Below are positions 49,576 to 59,576 of a DNA stretch of 64,000 bases, one piece after another. Location: contig CAJTXO010000017.1 of the NCBI GenBank assembly GCA_910583555.1, positions 1 to 64,000 of the forward strand, in the 5' to 3' direction. Each line of letters begins with the position of its first letter. The first letter of the stretch is position 1. The notes beneath the pieces were generated by a model. The model saw only the letters and a list, made by a program, of their open reading frames with translations. It ran no database searches and was not told where the DNA came from. A program made the position numbers and the translations under genes. The DNA comes from an uncultured Eubacterium sp. Lineage in GTDB: Bacteria > Bacillota > Clostridia > Lachnospirales > Lachnospiraceae.

Positions 49576-51399
49576 ATGTGTGGAATTATTGGTTACGTTG
49601 GATTTCTCGATGCGAAAAAAACACTGATCGACGGGCTGCAGACGCTTGAGTACCGCGGATATGACAGCGCCGGCATCTCGTTTTTTACCGATGACGGCAT
49701 TCAGACGTTAAAAACGATTGGAAAAGTTTCGGCCCTCCGCGGCCTCGTTCAGGCGAACGGAAATGACGCCCCGTCCACATGCGGCATCGGACACACCCGC
49801 TGGGCGACGCACGGCGGTGTCTCCACGAGGAACTCGCACCCGCACACAGCGGGAAAAGTAACTCTGATCCATAACGGAATCATCGAAAATTATCAGGAAC
49901 TTCAGAAGGAATTGGAAGAAAAAGGGAAAAAGCCGGTTTCCCAGACCGATTCGGAAATTGCCGCCATGGTGATCGACGACTGCTACCGGGGAAACCCGGA
50001 AGAAGCAATCCGCCTCGCCGCGGATAAATTGACAGGGTCCTACGGCTTCTGTATTATGTTCGAAGACATTCCCGAAACGATCTTTGCCCTCCGCAGCGGC
50101 AGCCCGCTGGTCGCCGCCCATACGAAAAACGGCTCGATCATCGCTTCCGATATGGTTGCCCTCGTCAATCATACCAATCACTACTTTGTGCTCAAAGAAA
50201 AACATATCGCCATCATCTCCAAAGACGAGATCATCGTAAAAGATGAGTTCGGCGACATATACGGCCCCACGATCCACCATATCAGCTGGGATGTGGGCGC
50301 TGCCAAAAAAGGTGGCTACGACCATTTCATGATGAAAGAGATCCACGAGCAGCCGGACGCCCTGAGAAATACCATCACGCCGAGATTCGTAGGCGGAATG
50401 CCGGATTTTTCCGCCGATCAGGTGTCCGATGAGCTATTCGAGAACGTCAACCGCGTCGTGATCACCGCGTGCGGCTCCGCCATGCACGCCGGCCTGATCG
50501 GGCGGAACATGATCGAACGGCTGGCTCGGATTCCGGTTTCCGTAGACATCGCTTCCGAATTCCGCTACCAGAACCCCATCATTGACAAACAGACGCTCGT
50601 TATCACGATCTCCCAGTCCGGTGAGACGGCCGATACGATCGCAGCTCTCAGGCTCGCCAAATCAAAGGGCTCGAAAACGCTCTCCGTCGTCAATGTGAAA
50701 GGCTCCTCGGTTGCCAGGGAGAGTGACTATGTGCTCTACACCCATGCCGGCCCCGAAATATCGGTATGCAGTACAAAAGCCTATACGGTGCAGGTTGCGG
50801 TCATGTACCTGATCGCCTTCCGTCTGGCTTACGTTTCAGGACAGATTTCGGAAGAGGAAACGAAAACATACATGCAGCATCTCGTCGGCGTCGCCGAACA
50901 GGTGGAGGAAACGCTTGGCTTTGACAGCCAGGTCGAGAACATCGCGAAACGGATCGTCAACGCCGGCAGTATTTTCTTCATCGGCCGCGGTCTGGACCAC
51001 GCCCTCTCCTGTGAGGGTTCGCTGAAGCTGAAAGAGATCAGTTACATCCACTCCGAGGCCTACGCCGCCGGAGAGTTAAAGCACGGCACGATCTCCCTCA
51101 TCACCGACAACGTTCCTGTCATCGCGCTTGCCACACAGCCGGATGTCTACGCAAAAGTGATCTCCAACGTGCAGGAAGTCCGTTCCCGCGGCGCAAAAAT
51201 CATCCTCATTACCGACCGGAACGCGTCCGTGGATCCCAGCCTGTGCGACCATCAGATCGTCCTGCCGGAGACATCGCCGCTATTTACGCCGTTTGTCTCC
51301 GCCGTCGTTTTGCAGTATCTGGCTTACTATGTCTCCGTGGAAAAGGGACTAAACGTTGATCAGCCGCGAAATCTGGCGAAATCGGTAACGGTAGAATAA
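49576..51399 (+). CDS. glmS: glutamine--fructose-6-phosphate aminotransferase
   Basis: 607 residues. Makes glucosamine-6-phosphate for wall synthesis. Amino glutaminase domain begins at Cys2 (MCGIIGYVG), with TRWATHGG and HNGIIENY. Two SIS domains follow with TACGSAMHAGL, ISQSGETADT and the C-terminal NLAKSVTVE. GGAGGA five bases before the ATG. Confidence 0.98.
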   Translation: MCGIIGYVGFLDAKKTLIDGLQTLEYRGYDSAGISFFTDDGIQTLKTIGKVSALRGLVQANGNDAPSTCGIGHTRWATHGGVSTRNSHPHTAGKVTLIHNGIIENYQELQKELEEKGKKPVSQTDSEIAAMVIDDCYRGNPEEAIRLAADKLTGSYGFCIMFEDIPETIFALRSGSPLVAAHTKNGSIIASDMVALVNHTNHYFVLKEKHIAIISKDEIIVKDEFGDIYGPTIHHISWDVGAAKKGGYDHFMMKEIHEQPDALRNTITPRFVGGMPDFSADQVSDELFENVNRVVITACGSAMHAGLIGRNMIERLARIPVSVDIASEFRYQNPIIDKQTLVITISQSGETADTIAALRLAKSKGSKTLSVVNVKGSSVARESDYVLYTHAGPEISVCSTKAYTVQVAVMYLIAFRLAYVSGQISEEETKTYMQHLVGVAEQVEETLGFDSQVENIAKRIVNAGSIFFIGRGLDHALSCEGSLKLKEISYIHSEAYAAGELKHGTISLITDNVPVIALATQPDVYAKVISNVQEVRSRGAKIILITDRNASVDPSLCDHQIVLPETSPLFTPFVSAVVLQYLAYYVSVEKGLNVDQPRNLAKSVTVE

Positions 51400-51420
51400 C
51401 GTGTACGCGATCAAAAATAA

Positions 51421-51454
51421 AAAAAGGCCCGCTTTTTTGAGCGGGTCTTTTTTA
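51421..51454 (+). terminator. terminator after glmS, likely bidirectional
   Basis: GGCCCGCT and AGCGGGTC pair over a T6-G loop, flanked by A-rich sequence on the left and TTTTTT on the right; it can serve glmS and the convergent L,D-transpeptidase gene. Confidence 0.88.
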
Positions 51455-51478
51455 TTAGATCCATTTCATATACGATAA

Positions 51479-52846
51479 CTAATACACGATAACCGGTGTT
51501 CCGACTTCCAGCTGCTCGTAAAGTTTTCCGGCAAACGATGGCGGAAGGTTGACACAACCGTGCGAACCGCCGGATTTGTAAATTTTACCGCCAAACTTAT
51601 TGCGCCAGCTGGCATCGTGAAGTCCCTGACCGTCCCAGTTAAACGGCATCCAGTAATGAACAAAGGAACGGTATCCCTGCACCGCGATCGTCCCCAGATA
51701 ACGGTCTCTCTGCTTGCCATAAAGCCGGTGTACCCCGACTGTCGTCTTCCGGTCCTTCGTCAGTTTTCCCGTCACACAGTCCGATTCCATTTTTAACTTG
51801 CCGTTTTTGTAGTACCATACGTGCTGCCGTTCGATGCTCACTTCGACGTACGTATCTCCCACATCATCATCACCATGCTGCACCGCCACATTCCGGTAGA
51901 CCGGCTCCAGCGTTTTGCTCTTTTTCTGCTTCAGCAGCTTCCGCAGCTGCTTTGCCGTCTCGTCCTGGTTGATCCACCATCCCAGGATGCCGCCCTGTAT
52001 TTCCACGGTACCGTCTTTTGTAGTCTTGAACTTTCTCGTTTTTCCGTATGTGTTATACTTTTTGCTTAAATCCTGAACGAACTTGTCAACCCATTTCGTT
52101 TTTAACGTCAGCTTGATCTTTTTGTCATCATAGGTCAGATATTTTTTCAGTTTTTCCCAGTCGATCACTTCTTTTTCCTCGCCAAACTCGTACTCGATCT
52201 TCATCTCGGAATAATCGTCGATCTCCTGCACCACCTTCACGATGTCTTCATTTTCCTTCGTGTATTTGGGCATGATATAATAATCTTCCAGTTTATAATC
52301 CAGCTTCAGTCCCGTACCGATCCCCTCGGTAATATCAGCGATCAGCCTGTCAAAGTCAACCTCGTCTCCAAAAATCTCGGGCACGAGCTCAAAATTTTCA
52401 TTGATGTAAGCATCTTCCGACTTCGCCGTCGCCTGCGGAAGCGACCGCTCCAGTATCTCACGCAATTTCTCCTCATCCACGAGCGAACGGGCCGGCTTGA
52501 CCTGATAATCTTTTTCGCTCCCGAACAGATACTCCTGAAATGTAGAACTTTTCTTACACTGTGTTACCTCATCTTTGGAAAATTCCCTCGTCACAGCGGC
52601 AGAAATATCAATGTCCTGCCTCACGCCGTCTTTGGAAAACTCGACAGAAAATCCCTCTGACGCGTTCATTACGGCAATCGCTTCATCCACGGTCAGCGAA
52701 CTGACATCGGTGTTACTGATAAATGTCTTCCGCCCAAACTGGTTGCCAAAATACTCTTTACTATTATAAAGGAATGCTCCTGCCACTCCGAGTAAAACGA
52801 AACATACTAAAATTCTGGCTACGACCAAAAGCCTCTTCTTCCACAT
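51479..52846 (-). CDS. L,D-transpeptidase (YkuD) with peptidoglycan-binding domain
   Basis: 455 residues from the ATG at 52846; a GTG five codons earlier is possible because the ribosome sites are ambiguous. One amino transmembrane helix, a PG_binding_4 type region (residues 50-300, EAIAVMNASEGFSVEF, GGILGWWINQDET), then a YkuD domain with the catalytic SGGSHGCVNLPP. Makes 3-3 cross-links outside the membrane. Promoter at 52883-52911. Confidence 0.93.
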   Translation of the reverse strand: MWKKRLLVVARILVCFVLLGVAGAFLYNSKEYFGNQFGRKTFISNTDVSSLTVDEAIAVMNASEGFSVEFSKDGVRQDIDISAAVTREFSKDEVTQCKKSSTFQEYLFGSEKDYQVKPARSLVDEEKLREILERSLPQATAKSEDAYINENFELVPEIFGDEVDFDRLIADITEGIGTGLKLDYKLEDYYIMPKYTKENEDIVKVVQEIDDYSEMKIEYEFGEEKEVIDWEKLKKYLTYDDKKIKLTLKTKWVDKFVQDLSKKYNTYGKTRKFKTTKDGTVEIQGGILGWWINQDETAKQLRKLLKQKKSKTLEPVYRNVAVQHGDDDVGDTYVEVSIERQHVWYYKNGKLKMESDCVTGKLTKDRKTTVGVHRLYGKQRDRYLGTIAVQGYRSFVHYWMPFNWDGQGLHDASWRNKFGGKIYKSGGSHGCVNLPPSFAGKLYEQLEVGTPVIVY

Positions 52847-52882
52847 AATAAACTTATCCACCTTTCAACGTCCTATTTTGAA

Positions 52883-52911
52883 AGTATAACATCTTCAAAT
52901 AAATAATTCAA
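52883..52911 (-). promoter_or_regulatory. L,D-transpeptidase promoter
   Basis: Minus strand TTGAAT (52906-52911), 17 bases, TATACT (52883-52888). Confidence 0.65.
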
Positions 52912-52954
52912 TGCCAAATTTGTTTCAATTGTATTACATGTTTTTGTCACATTA

Positions 52955-52983
52955 TTGACAGTCAGAAATAAAATCACTATAAT
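52955..52983 (+). promoter_or_regulatory. holA promoter (full consensus)
   Basis: TTGACA (52955), exactly 17 bases, TATAAT (52978-52983). Leader about 40 bases. Confidence 0.88.
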
Positions 52984-53028
52984 TATTATGATGAAACAGA
53001 ATTTATGGAGTAATGGAGGCTTTCAGCT

Positions 53029-54027
53029 TTGCAGACGATAGATGTTCAGATCAAAACCGGGGAACTGGCGCGGTTCCATCTGCTCTATGGCGAGGAACCA
53101 TATATGGTGCGCTATTACAAAAACAAATTGAAAACAACCCTTTCCAGAGAGGGCGACGACATGAACGCCTCGTTCTTCGAGGGCGACTCCATACCTCTCG
53201 AAGAAGTCGCCTCACTCGGCCAGACACTCCCCTTTTTCGCGGAGCAGCGACTGATCTTAATGGAAAATACGGGACTGTTCCACTCGTCCAACGACGCGGC
53301 GGACATGCTCGCAGGTTTCCCGGATTCTACTTATGTCGTATTCGTGGAAAAACGCGTGGACAAACGGAACCGGCTGTACAAATGGGTGCAGAAAAACGGC
53401 TGTGTCACAGAGTGCGCCCCGCAGTCGGAGAAGGATCTCGTGCCGTGGGCAGCCACCTATCTGAAACGGCACGGAAAATCATGTTCCCGCCGCACGTTGG
53501 AATACGGCCTGTCAAAAATCGGATTTCAAATGGACCGCATTATAACCGAGCTGGACAAACTGATCGGCTATACCGGGGAACGGACGGAAATCACCGAAGC
53601 CGATGTGGACGCCATATGTTCCGGCCAGACTGTAGGAAAAATATTTGACATGATCGACGCCGTCATCGCCGGAAAAAATGAACTCGTATTCCGTCTCTAC
53701 GGAGACCTGTTAGAGCTCAAGGAACCACCACCCGTAATCCTTCATCTGCTCGGGCGCCACATCAACATTCTGCTCCAGATCAAGGAGACCGGAACCGCGA
53801 TGCCCGACCGCGATGTGGCAAAAAAAATCGGAGTCCCCTATTTTACGGTAAAGAAATATAAATCACAGGCCGCCCATTTTTCGAGGCGTCTCCTTCTCTC
53901 CCTGCTCGAACAGCGGGCGGACAGCGAAGAACGGTTTAAAACAGGGAGGCTGAGTGAAAAACTCGTAGCCGAACTATTTCTTTTGCAGGCATTAAAAAAA
54001 GTACAAAAACTGAAAAAATCTCAATAA
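53029..54027 (+). CDS. holA: DNA polymerase III subunit delta
   Basis: 332 residues, clamp-loader delta subunit. Amino half resembles AAA+ folds without a Walker A (LARFHLLYGEEPYMVRYYKNKL), then YVVFVEKRVDKRNRLYKWV and the C-terminal GKIFDMIDAVIAGKNELVFRLYGDLL and HINILLQIKE helices. TTG start with GGAGG nine bases upstream; no in-frame ATG fits the conserved amino end. Confidence 0.93.
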   Translation: MQTIDVQIKTGELARFHLLYGEEPYMVRYYKNKLKTTLSREGDDMNASFFEGDSIPLEEVASLGQTLPFFAEQRLILMENTGLFHSSNDAADMLAGFPDSTYVVFVEKRVDKRNRLYKWVQKNGCVTECAPQSEKDLVPWAATYLKRHGKSCSRRTLEYGLSKIGFQMDRIITELDKLIGYTGERTEITEADVDAICSGQTVGKIFDMIDAVIAGKNELVFRLYGDLLELKEPPPVILHLLGRHINILLQIKETGTAMPDRDVAKKIGVPYFTVKKYKSQAAHFSRRLLLSLLEQRADSEERFKTGRLSEKLVAELFLLQALKKVQKLKKSQ

Positions 54028-54031
54028 GGGA

Positions 54032-54060
54032 TTGACAAATCTGAAAAAAAATGGTACAAA
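54032..54060 (+). promoter_or_regulatory. tRNA-Ser promoter
   Basis: TTGACA (54032), 17 bases, TACAAA (54055-54060), 30 bases before the tRNA. Confidence 0.65.
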
Positions 54061-54090
54061 TATAGAGATGGTGTTTCACTGACACCATAC

Positions 54091-54176
54091 GGAGACGTAT
54101 CGAAGTGGTCATAACGAGAACGACTCGAAATCGTTTTGCCTTCACGGGCACGTGGGTTCGAATCCCACCGTCTCCG
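54091..54176 (+). tRNA. tRNA-Ser (anticodon CGA)
   Basis: Acceptor GGAGACG pairs with CGTCTCC, discriminator G. Anticodon arm AACGA-CTCGAAA-TCGTT gives anticodon CGA (reads UCG). Long class II variable arm (TTGCCTTCACGGGCAC region) and T loop GTGGGTTCGAATCCCAC. CCA is not encoded. Confidence 0.96.
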
Positions 54177-54223
54177 CCTCAGCAGGCTAATATTACTTCT
54201 TTGTTAGTCTACTAATGCCATGA

Positions 54224-54251
54224 GGGTGCGCGGGATGCGCACCCGTTTTTT
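54224..54251 (+). terminator. terminator after tRNA-Ser
   Basis: GGGTGCGC and GCGCACCC pair around GGGAT, then G and six T. The T run overlaps the stop codon of the convergent comEC gene. Confidence 0.9.
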
Positions 54252-56433
54252 ATTGCCGCAAATAACTGCTGATCTTCCCGCCATCCTCTGTCCACCTCAG
54301 AAAAACAGCTCCCTGTTCCATCGTATTCCAGATACTGGCCCCCTCCTGCTCCAACCTCTCGATCGTGACCGGCGACGGATGGCCATACCGGTTATCCCTC
54401 CCCGCTGAAATGACAGCGTGCCGCGGCGCCGCCTCGTGAAGAAATCCGGGCGAAGAAGACGTTTTGGAACCGTGGTGTCCCACTTTTAACAGATCATACG
54501 GCCCTTTTGCGCGCTCCATTGTCTGCTCCCCTTCTTCCTCCAGATCGCCCACGGAAAGGATTCGGATGTTCCGATAGGCAATATCCAGTGTCAGTGAATA
54601 ATCATTCTCACTCTTCCACTCATAGTCTGGAAACGGGTGGAGACACTTGAGCGATAGTTCCCCAAGACAAAAACGATCTCCCTTTTTCATTGTGTACACA
54701 GGCGTATTCCATTTGGAAAACAGCGACACGAGCGACTCATACCTCTCATCTTTTTTCTCGATTTCCGGCATGACGACGCCTACGACCTCGATCCCCCATT
54801 TATCCTGATTTACCGCCAGTTCCTCCACCCCGTTCGTATGATCGGCGTCGCTGTGGCTCAAAAAAACACGATCGATCCGGGTCCGCCCGTAATATTTTAG
54901 AAACTTCTGTATCGTATAGTTCCCGATTTCCTGCTCCGAGGAACTGCCGCCGTCGATGAGGATCGTCGTATCCCCATAAAACAAGCAGGCACAATCCCCC
55001 TGTCCCACATCCAGCTGCGTGTACAAAAAACCCATACGCGGACGGAACGACAGACAGATAAGGAACAAAAGCGCCGCCCCCGCATAAAACCACCGCCGCT
55101 CGTCCCATTTCAAATACAGGCATACCGCCGACACCAGAACGATATAATAGGCGATGATGCACCAGACCGGCGGCCGTCCAGTCACGATCCGGCTAAACGG
55201 AAGAGAGAGGATCACACGGCAGACAGACTCATAAAATTCTAGTATGTAATGGGCAAACGAGAGCAGAAACGCTCCGCCAGACGGCCAGAAAAACGAGACG
55301 ATACAGCCGGCGGCCCCGATCCCGACCAGAAGGGACAGAAATGGCAGCACGAGAACATTCGCCAGCACAGAGTAAGGGCATATTTCATAAAAAAACCAGA
55401 GCATGATTGGCGCCGTCACGGCAAAAACCGAAGCGCTGAAAAAGACTGACTGCCAAAGTTTCGATCTGCTGCTCTTTTCCATCACCGGCGCGAATAAGAG
55501 GATGCCGCCGACGGCCGTATACGAAAGAAGGAAACCGCACTGAAACAACTGGGCGGGCTCAAGTACGATCGTCACGATCCCGCTCAACGACAGCGCCGAC
55601 AGCGGGTCATAACTCCTGCCAGCGTACCGCGCGAACAGCGAGCAGCTCATCATCAGGACGGCCCTGACCGCTGCCACCTGAAACCCGGTAAACTGGGCGT
55701 ACAAAAACAAAAACGCGATCGTGACAATGACTGCCCCTTTCATCGGCATGACATAACTTCTGAGGAAATAGAAGAGCCCGGCCGCCAATAGTGAAATGTG
55801 AAGGCCGGATATGACGAGCATATGCCCGATCCCCGTGCGCTGGTACATTTCCTTCTCTTCTTCCGGCAGATACGCCTTTTCCCCGAGGAGCATCGCGCAC
55901 AGCATACCGGCGTCATCCTCCCGCATCGCTGCAAACAAACGCTCCGTCGCCTGCTGCCGCAGCGTAAATAGCGCATTCCGGAACATGTTACAACGGCGGT
56001 CCGTCACCGTTGCCGATTCCGCGAACATTTTTCCATCGATCCCGCGGCTCCGATAATAAAGGCGCTCATCAAATTCTCCCGGATTTCCCGCCCGCGTAAA
56101 CACCGCATACGTTCCTCTGATATAAAGTTGGTTTCCCGGTCTGGAATCATCAAACAGATGCTGATTTTTGGAATGAAAGATTAAAATTTTCTCACATGGG
56201 ATTCGTTCATTAGAATTTGTATTTTTAAGATGAACATCCGCCAATACCAAAACCCTGGCAGATGTTTTGACCTGAATCTCTTCCACCCTGCCGACGCACT
56301 CTGCCGGCTGCTGCATTAGCAATTCCTGCACAGGCGACTGCTGCCCTCCATCCCCCATCCAGTGATACCACACGCTGACAAATGCCAGCAGCGTCAAAAA
56401 TATTAAAAATAATGGTCTGCGCCATACGTCCAC
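54250..56433 (-). CDS. comEC: ComEC/Rec2 DNA uptake channel
   Basis: 727 residues. Amino soluble DUF4131 part, competence membrane core of about ten helices (GTGIGHMLVISGLHISLLAAGLF signature), and a C-terminal metallo-beta-lactamase-like domain (LDVGQGDCACLFYGDTTILIDGG, HSDADHTNG, LKVGHHGSKTSSS). Moves single-stranded DNA into the cell. GTG start with GGGAGG seven bases upstream. Last gene of the comEA operon. Confidence 0.95.
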   Translation of the reverse strand: MDVWRRPLFLIFLTLLAFVSVWYHWMGDGGQQSPVQELLMQQPAECVGRVEEIQVKTSARVLVLADVHLKNTNSNERIPCEKILIFHSKNQHLFDDSRPGNQLYIRGTYAVFTRAGNPGEFDERLYYRSRGIDGKMFAESATVTDRRCNMFRNALFTLRQQATERLFAAMREDDAGMLCAMLLGEKAYLPEEEKEMYQRTGIGHMLVISGLHISLLAAGLFYFLRSYVMPMKGAVIVTIAFLFLYAQFTGFQVAAVRAVLMMSCSLFARYAGRSYDPLSALSLSGIVTIVLEPAQLFQCGFLLSYTAVGGILLFAPVMEKSSRSKLWQSVFFSASVFAVTAPIMLWFFYEICPYSVLANVLVLPFLSLLVGIGAAGCIVSFFWPSGGAFLLSFAHYILEFYESVCRVILSLPFSRIVTGRPPVWCIIAYYIVLVSAVCLYLKWDERRWFYAGAALLFLICLSFRPRMGFLYTQLDVGQGDCACLFYGDTTILIDGGSSSEQEIGNYTIQKFLKYYGRTRIDRVFLSHSDADHTNGVEELAVNQDKWGIEVVGVVMPEIEKKDERYESLVSLFSKWNTPVYTMKKGDRFCLGELSLKCLHPFPDYEWKSENDYSLTLDIAYRNIRILSVGDLEEEGEQTMERAKGPYDLLKVGHHGSKTSSSPGFLHEAAPRHAVISAGRDNRYGHPSPVTIERLEQEGASIWNTMEQGAVFLRWTEDGGKISSYLRQ

Positions 56434-56450
56434 GCCGCCACCTCCCGTTC

Positions 56451-57368
56451 CTATCCCTTACTGCCGCCGCTCACCAGATCCAGATTTCTCTCAAACGGCA
56501 CGTCAAAATGTTTCGTATCACCGTAATCCTGTCTCTGTTCGCCGTCTATCGTAAACTGCACCCGGTTCACATCCGGCAGTTCACAGAGCGTATTGACGAT
56601 GCTGTAAATGACGATCTCACTTTTTACCTGTGCCTGAACGTTCAAAAACTCCTTGCTGAAATCCACATAACAGATGTTGTCGCGGATTGACAGTGAATTT
56701 AATACCGTCCCGTCCGGAATCGTCTCCCGGACATCGGACGTATTGACTCCTTCGATCTTTTCCGGCCCAGCCAAAAGCTGTTCGATCAAAAGTGTGGCGA
56801 GCGGCACCGTCATATCATACGTCAGCCTTGCCGTCACTTCTTTCATGCCCGAGCCGGATACATCGGCAAAAAAAAGTGTGACATACTTGTCCTGTGTGTA
56901 TCCGTCACCGCCGATCGAATCCAAAAAGGAGAGCTCGCTCATGACTCCGACCGGTTCCCCGTCGATTTCCAGTGAATTCTGCTCCACAAAAAACTCGACA
57001 TACTCGATACTTTCCACCTGGCAGAGCGTCTTGACGATCGCCGCCCGCTGCAGCACCTCATCAATCCCCTCCAAACTATAATAGGCGGAAGAAAAATAGA
57101 TAAAAAGCTGTCTCTCCTTGATCTCAAATTCCCGCACATCCACGTTTTCATAATTCGACAGAAGTTCCGCCACAACCGCCACCGTGTCGTCAATCTGTGC
57201 CGCCACATGATATTTCGTACTCTTGAGTCCTACGCCGTCATCCGCGATGCGGTACAGCCGGAACTCTCCTTTTTTATGATCGTAACTCTCCTTCCCGCAG
57301 CCGCCTGCCGCCAGACAGACGAAGAACAGGACGAACAGAAGCATCCACCGTTTTACCATATTTTTCAC
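56451..57368 (-). CDS. GerMN-domain lipoprotein
   Basis: 305 residues from the GTG at 57368 (GGAGG five bases upstream); an ATG at 57407 is the alternative. Lipobox LAAGGC, then two GerMN domains; the second is clear: MTVPLATLLIEQLLAGPEKIEG, IPDGTVLNSLSIRDNICYVDFSKEFL. GerM-like proteins act in spore wall and germination or bind wall and sensor proteins outside the cell. Sits between a histidine kinase and comEC, so it may tune that kinase. Confidence 0.88.
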   Translation of the reverse strand: MKNMVKRWMLLFVLFFVCLAAGGCGKESYDHKKGEFRLYRIADDGVGLKSTKYHVAAQIDDTVAVVAELLSNYENVDVREFEIKERQLFIYFSSAYYSLEGIDEVLQRAAIVKTLCQVESIEYVEFFVEQNSLEIDGEPVGVMSELSFLDSIGGDGYTQDKYVTLFFADVSGSGMKEVTARLTYDMTVPLATLLIEQLLAGPEKIEGVNTSDVRETIPDGTVLNSLSIRDNICYVDFSKEFLNVQAQVKSEIVIYSIVNTLCELPDVNRVQFTIDGEQRQDYGDTKHFDVPFERNLDLVSGGSKG

Positions 57369-57417
57369 TTTTTCCTCCATACGCGCGGCATTTTTTGTCC
57401 CAATCATTCACCCCTGG

Positions 57418-58863
57418 CTACCCCGGCTGATAATTGAGAGGGATCCTGACCGCAAATGTCGTTCCCTGCTTTTCCACACTGTGGACCTTGATCGAACCGC
57501 GGTGCAAAAGCACGGCGTTCCTCGTGATCGCGAGCCCCAGCCCATTTCCGCCGGTCTCCCTCGAGCGCGCCTTGTCCACCCGGTAAAACCGCTCAAAAAT
57601 GTGATCCTGCAGCTCTTCGGGGATCCCGACCCCTGAATCCGATACACGGAGATAAAAGAACTTGTGATCGGCATTCAGCGACACCCTGACCCACCCGTTA
57701 TCAAAATTGTATTTTACGGCGTTTTCAATAATGTTGCGAAACGCCATGCCCAGCTTCACACTGTCGATCTGCGCCGAAACCGGCCGCACACTCTCAAACA
57801 CGATCTCAATGTTCCGCTGCGAGGCGATCGGAGTGATGCCTTTTAATATGCCCTCGATAAATTCGTTGATATTGACCTCCTCGACCACCATCTGCACGGC
57901 GGACTTATCCATTTTCACAAGGGAGAGAAGATCGTTTACGATCTTATTCATGCGCTCAAGTTCCTGATTGATGTCTTCCATGAACTCCCGGTACAATTCC
58001 ACCGGGACGTCGTCCTGTGTCGTCAGCGATTCCGCCAGCACTTTGATCGACGTGATCGGCGTCTTCAACTCATGCGACACATTGGACACAAATTCCTGTC
58101 TGGAATCTTCGAGGTTCTGCACCGCCGCCAGCATGGAATTGACCGCTTCTGAAATATTTTCCACCTCTAAATTGTCCGTGACTTCCATTTTTTCGCTGAA
58201 ATCCCCGGACGCGATATGATCGATGGAATCCACGGCGCGGCGGAACGGCCGGACGAGCTTGCGCGAAAACATCCAGGCCATGACGATGATAATGACAGAC
58301 AAAAGCAGGATGACCGAAACCATCACGGTCTTTATATTGTCATACAGCGACAACAGCGTCTGGAACGAGCAGTTCATAACGACCACGCCGTGCACGGATT
58401 TCCGGTCCGTACTGATGATCGGAATGTAAATCTCCACGCTTCGCGCGTGCTGTTTGACCACTTTCGCCGTATCGCCCCGGAAACAGCGGACCACCTCGGG
58501 AAGCACGACGATCTCCCCCTCTTCCAGTCCGTACGTATCCCGGATCACCCGCAGTTTCGAGTCCACGATCAGGATCCTGCCGTTTGCCACATCCGAGGCG
58601 TGAGCAATCTCCTCATCGACCTCATTCCTGTCTTTTCCTGTAAAATAACCAGAACCGGCGATCCGGTTCGAAATAACATTTCCCCGGACCTGCAGTTCTG
58701 AAATCTGCTGTGAAATGTTCCTCGACTGGGCCAAATTTAAAAACACAAAAGAAAAAATGATAAGAGGAACGATACCGATCGCGATCAGCACACCCATACT
58801 CTGGATGTGCAGGCTTTTGAATATATTGAGTTTATCTTTAAGCTTGGAAATAATAGCCAACAC
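57418..58863 (-). CDS. sensor histidine kinase (HAMP, HisKA, HATPase)
   Basis: 481 residues. Two transmembrane helices (about 23-42 and 180-199) bracket a sensor domain of about 135 residues; HAMP linker; phospho-acceptor His264 in FVSNVSHELKTPITSIK; ATP-binding boxes IIENAVKYN, DSGVGIPEELQDHIFERFYR and GGNGLGLAI. Resembles the WalK/PhoR/ResE class. GTG start overlaps the response regulator by 26 bases. Confidence 0.93.
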   Translation of the reverse strand: MLAIISKLKDKLNIFKSLHIQSMGVLIAIGIVPLIIFSFVFLNLAQSRNISQQISELQVRGNVISNRIAGSGYFTGKDRNEVDEEIAHASDVANGRILIVDSKLRVIRDTYGLEEGEIVVLPEVVRCFRGDTAKVVKQHARSVEIYIPIISTDRKSVHGVVVMNCSFQTLLSLYDNIKTVMVSVILLLSVIIIVMAWMFSRKLVRPFRRAVDSIDHIASGDFSEKMEVTDNLEVENISEAVNSMLAAVQNLEDSRQEFVSNVSHELKTPITSIKVLAESLTTQDDVPVELYREFMEDINQELERMNKIVNDLLSLVKMDKSAVQMVVEEVNINEFIEGILKGITPIASQRNIEIVFESVRPVSAQIDSVKLGMAFRNIIENAVKYNFDNGWVRVSLNADHKFFYLRVSDSGVGIPEELQDHIFERFYRVDKARSRETGGNGLGLAITRNAVLLHRGSIKVHSVEKQGTTFAVRIPLNYQPG

Positions 58864-59542
58864 CCCATTTTGTATGTATATATTTGGGGTCGCTCGGAGT
58901 CGATTCGATTTTTTCCCTCAGACGCCGTACGTGTACATCCACTGTCCTCACGTCACCGAGGTATTCGTAACCCCACACATCGTTCAAAAGTTTCTCCCGG
59001 CTGTATACTTTGTTTGGATTGTTCATCAGGATCTCCAGCAGGTCAAACTCCTTCACCGTGAGATTCACTTCTTTTCCATCCAGATACACACGACGCCCCT
59101 CAGAATCCACTTTCATCGCGCCGATCGTACGGATCGACGGATTTTCTGTCTCTTTCGCCTCTTTTCTCGCGCTCCTGCGCATGATGGCCTTGATCCTCGC
59201 CTTCACTTCCAGGATATTGAACGGTTTCGTAATATAATCATCGGCCCCGTACTCCAAACCGAGTATTTTGTCCATATCGTCGCCTTTTGCCGTCAGCATG
59301 ATGATCGGCACATCCGAGAATTCCCTGATCTGCTGGCACACCTCAAATCCTGTCAGTTTCGGAAGCATGACATCTAAGAGAATGACATCGTAGGAATGCG
59401 CGCCGGCCAGTTCCAGCGCCTCTTCCCCGTCATACGCACACGTTACTTCCATCCCATCCTGCTCCAAACTAAAACGTATTCCCTTTACGATCAGTTTCTC
59501 GTCATCCACGACCAATACTTTCCTTGCTGCCATCTTACCCAT
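58838..59542 (-). CDS. OmpR/PhoB-family response regulator
   Basis: 234 residues. Receiver with phospho-acceptor Asp57 (VILLDVML), acidic pair VVDDE, Thr/Lys switch residues (MLTAKGDD, YITKPF); then a winged-helix domain (LTVKEFDLLEILMNNPNKVYSREKLLNDVWGYEY, VDVHVRRLREKIE). Partner of the overlapping kinase. Target genes unknown; location suggests control of competence or envelope genes. Confidence 0.95.
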   Translation of the reverse strand: MGKMAARKVLVVDDEKLIVKGIRFSLEQDGMEVTCAYDGEEALELAGAHSYDVILLDVMLPKLTGFEVCQQIREFSDVPIIMLTAKGDDMDKILGLEYGADDYITKPFNILEVKARIKAIMRRSARKEAKETENPSIRTIGAMKVDSEGRRVYLDGKEVNLTVKEFDLLEILMNNPNKVYSREKLLNDVWGYEYLGDVRTVDVHVRRLREKIESTPSDPKYIHTKWGVGYYFQA

Positions 59543-59576
59543 TCTTCCTTTCTTGGATCCGGAGATATTACACTTT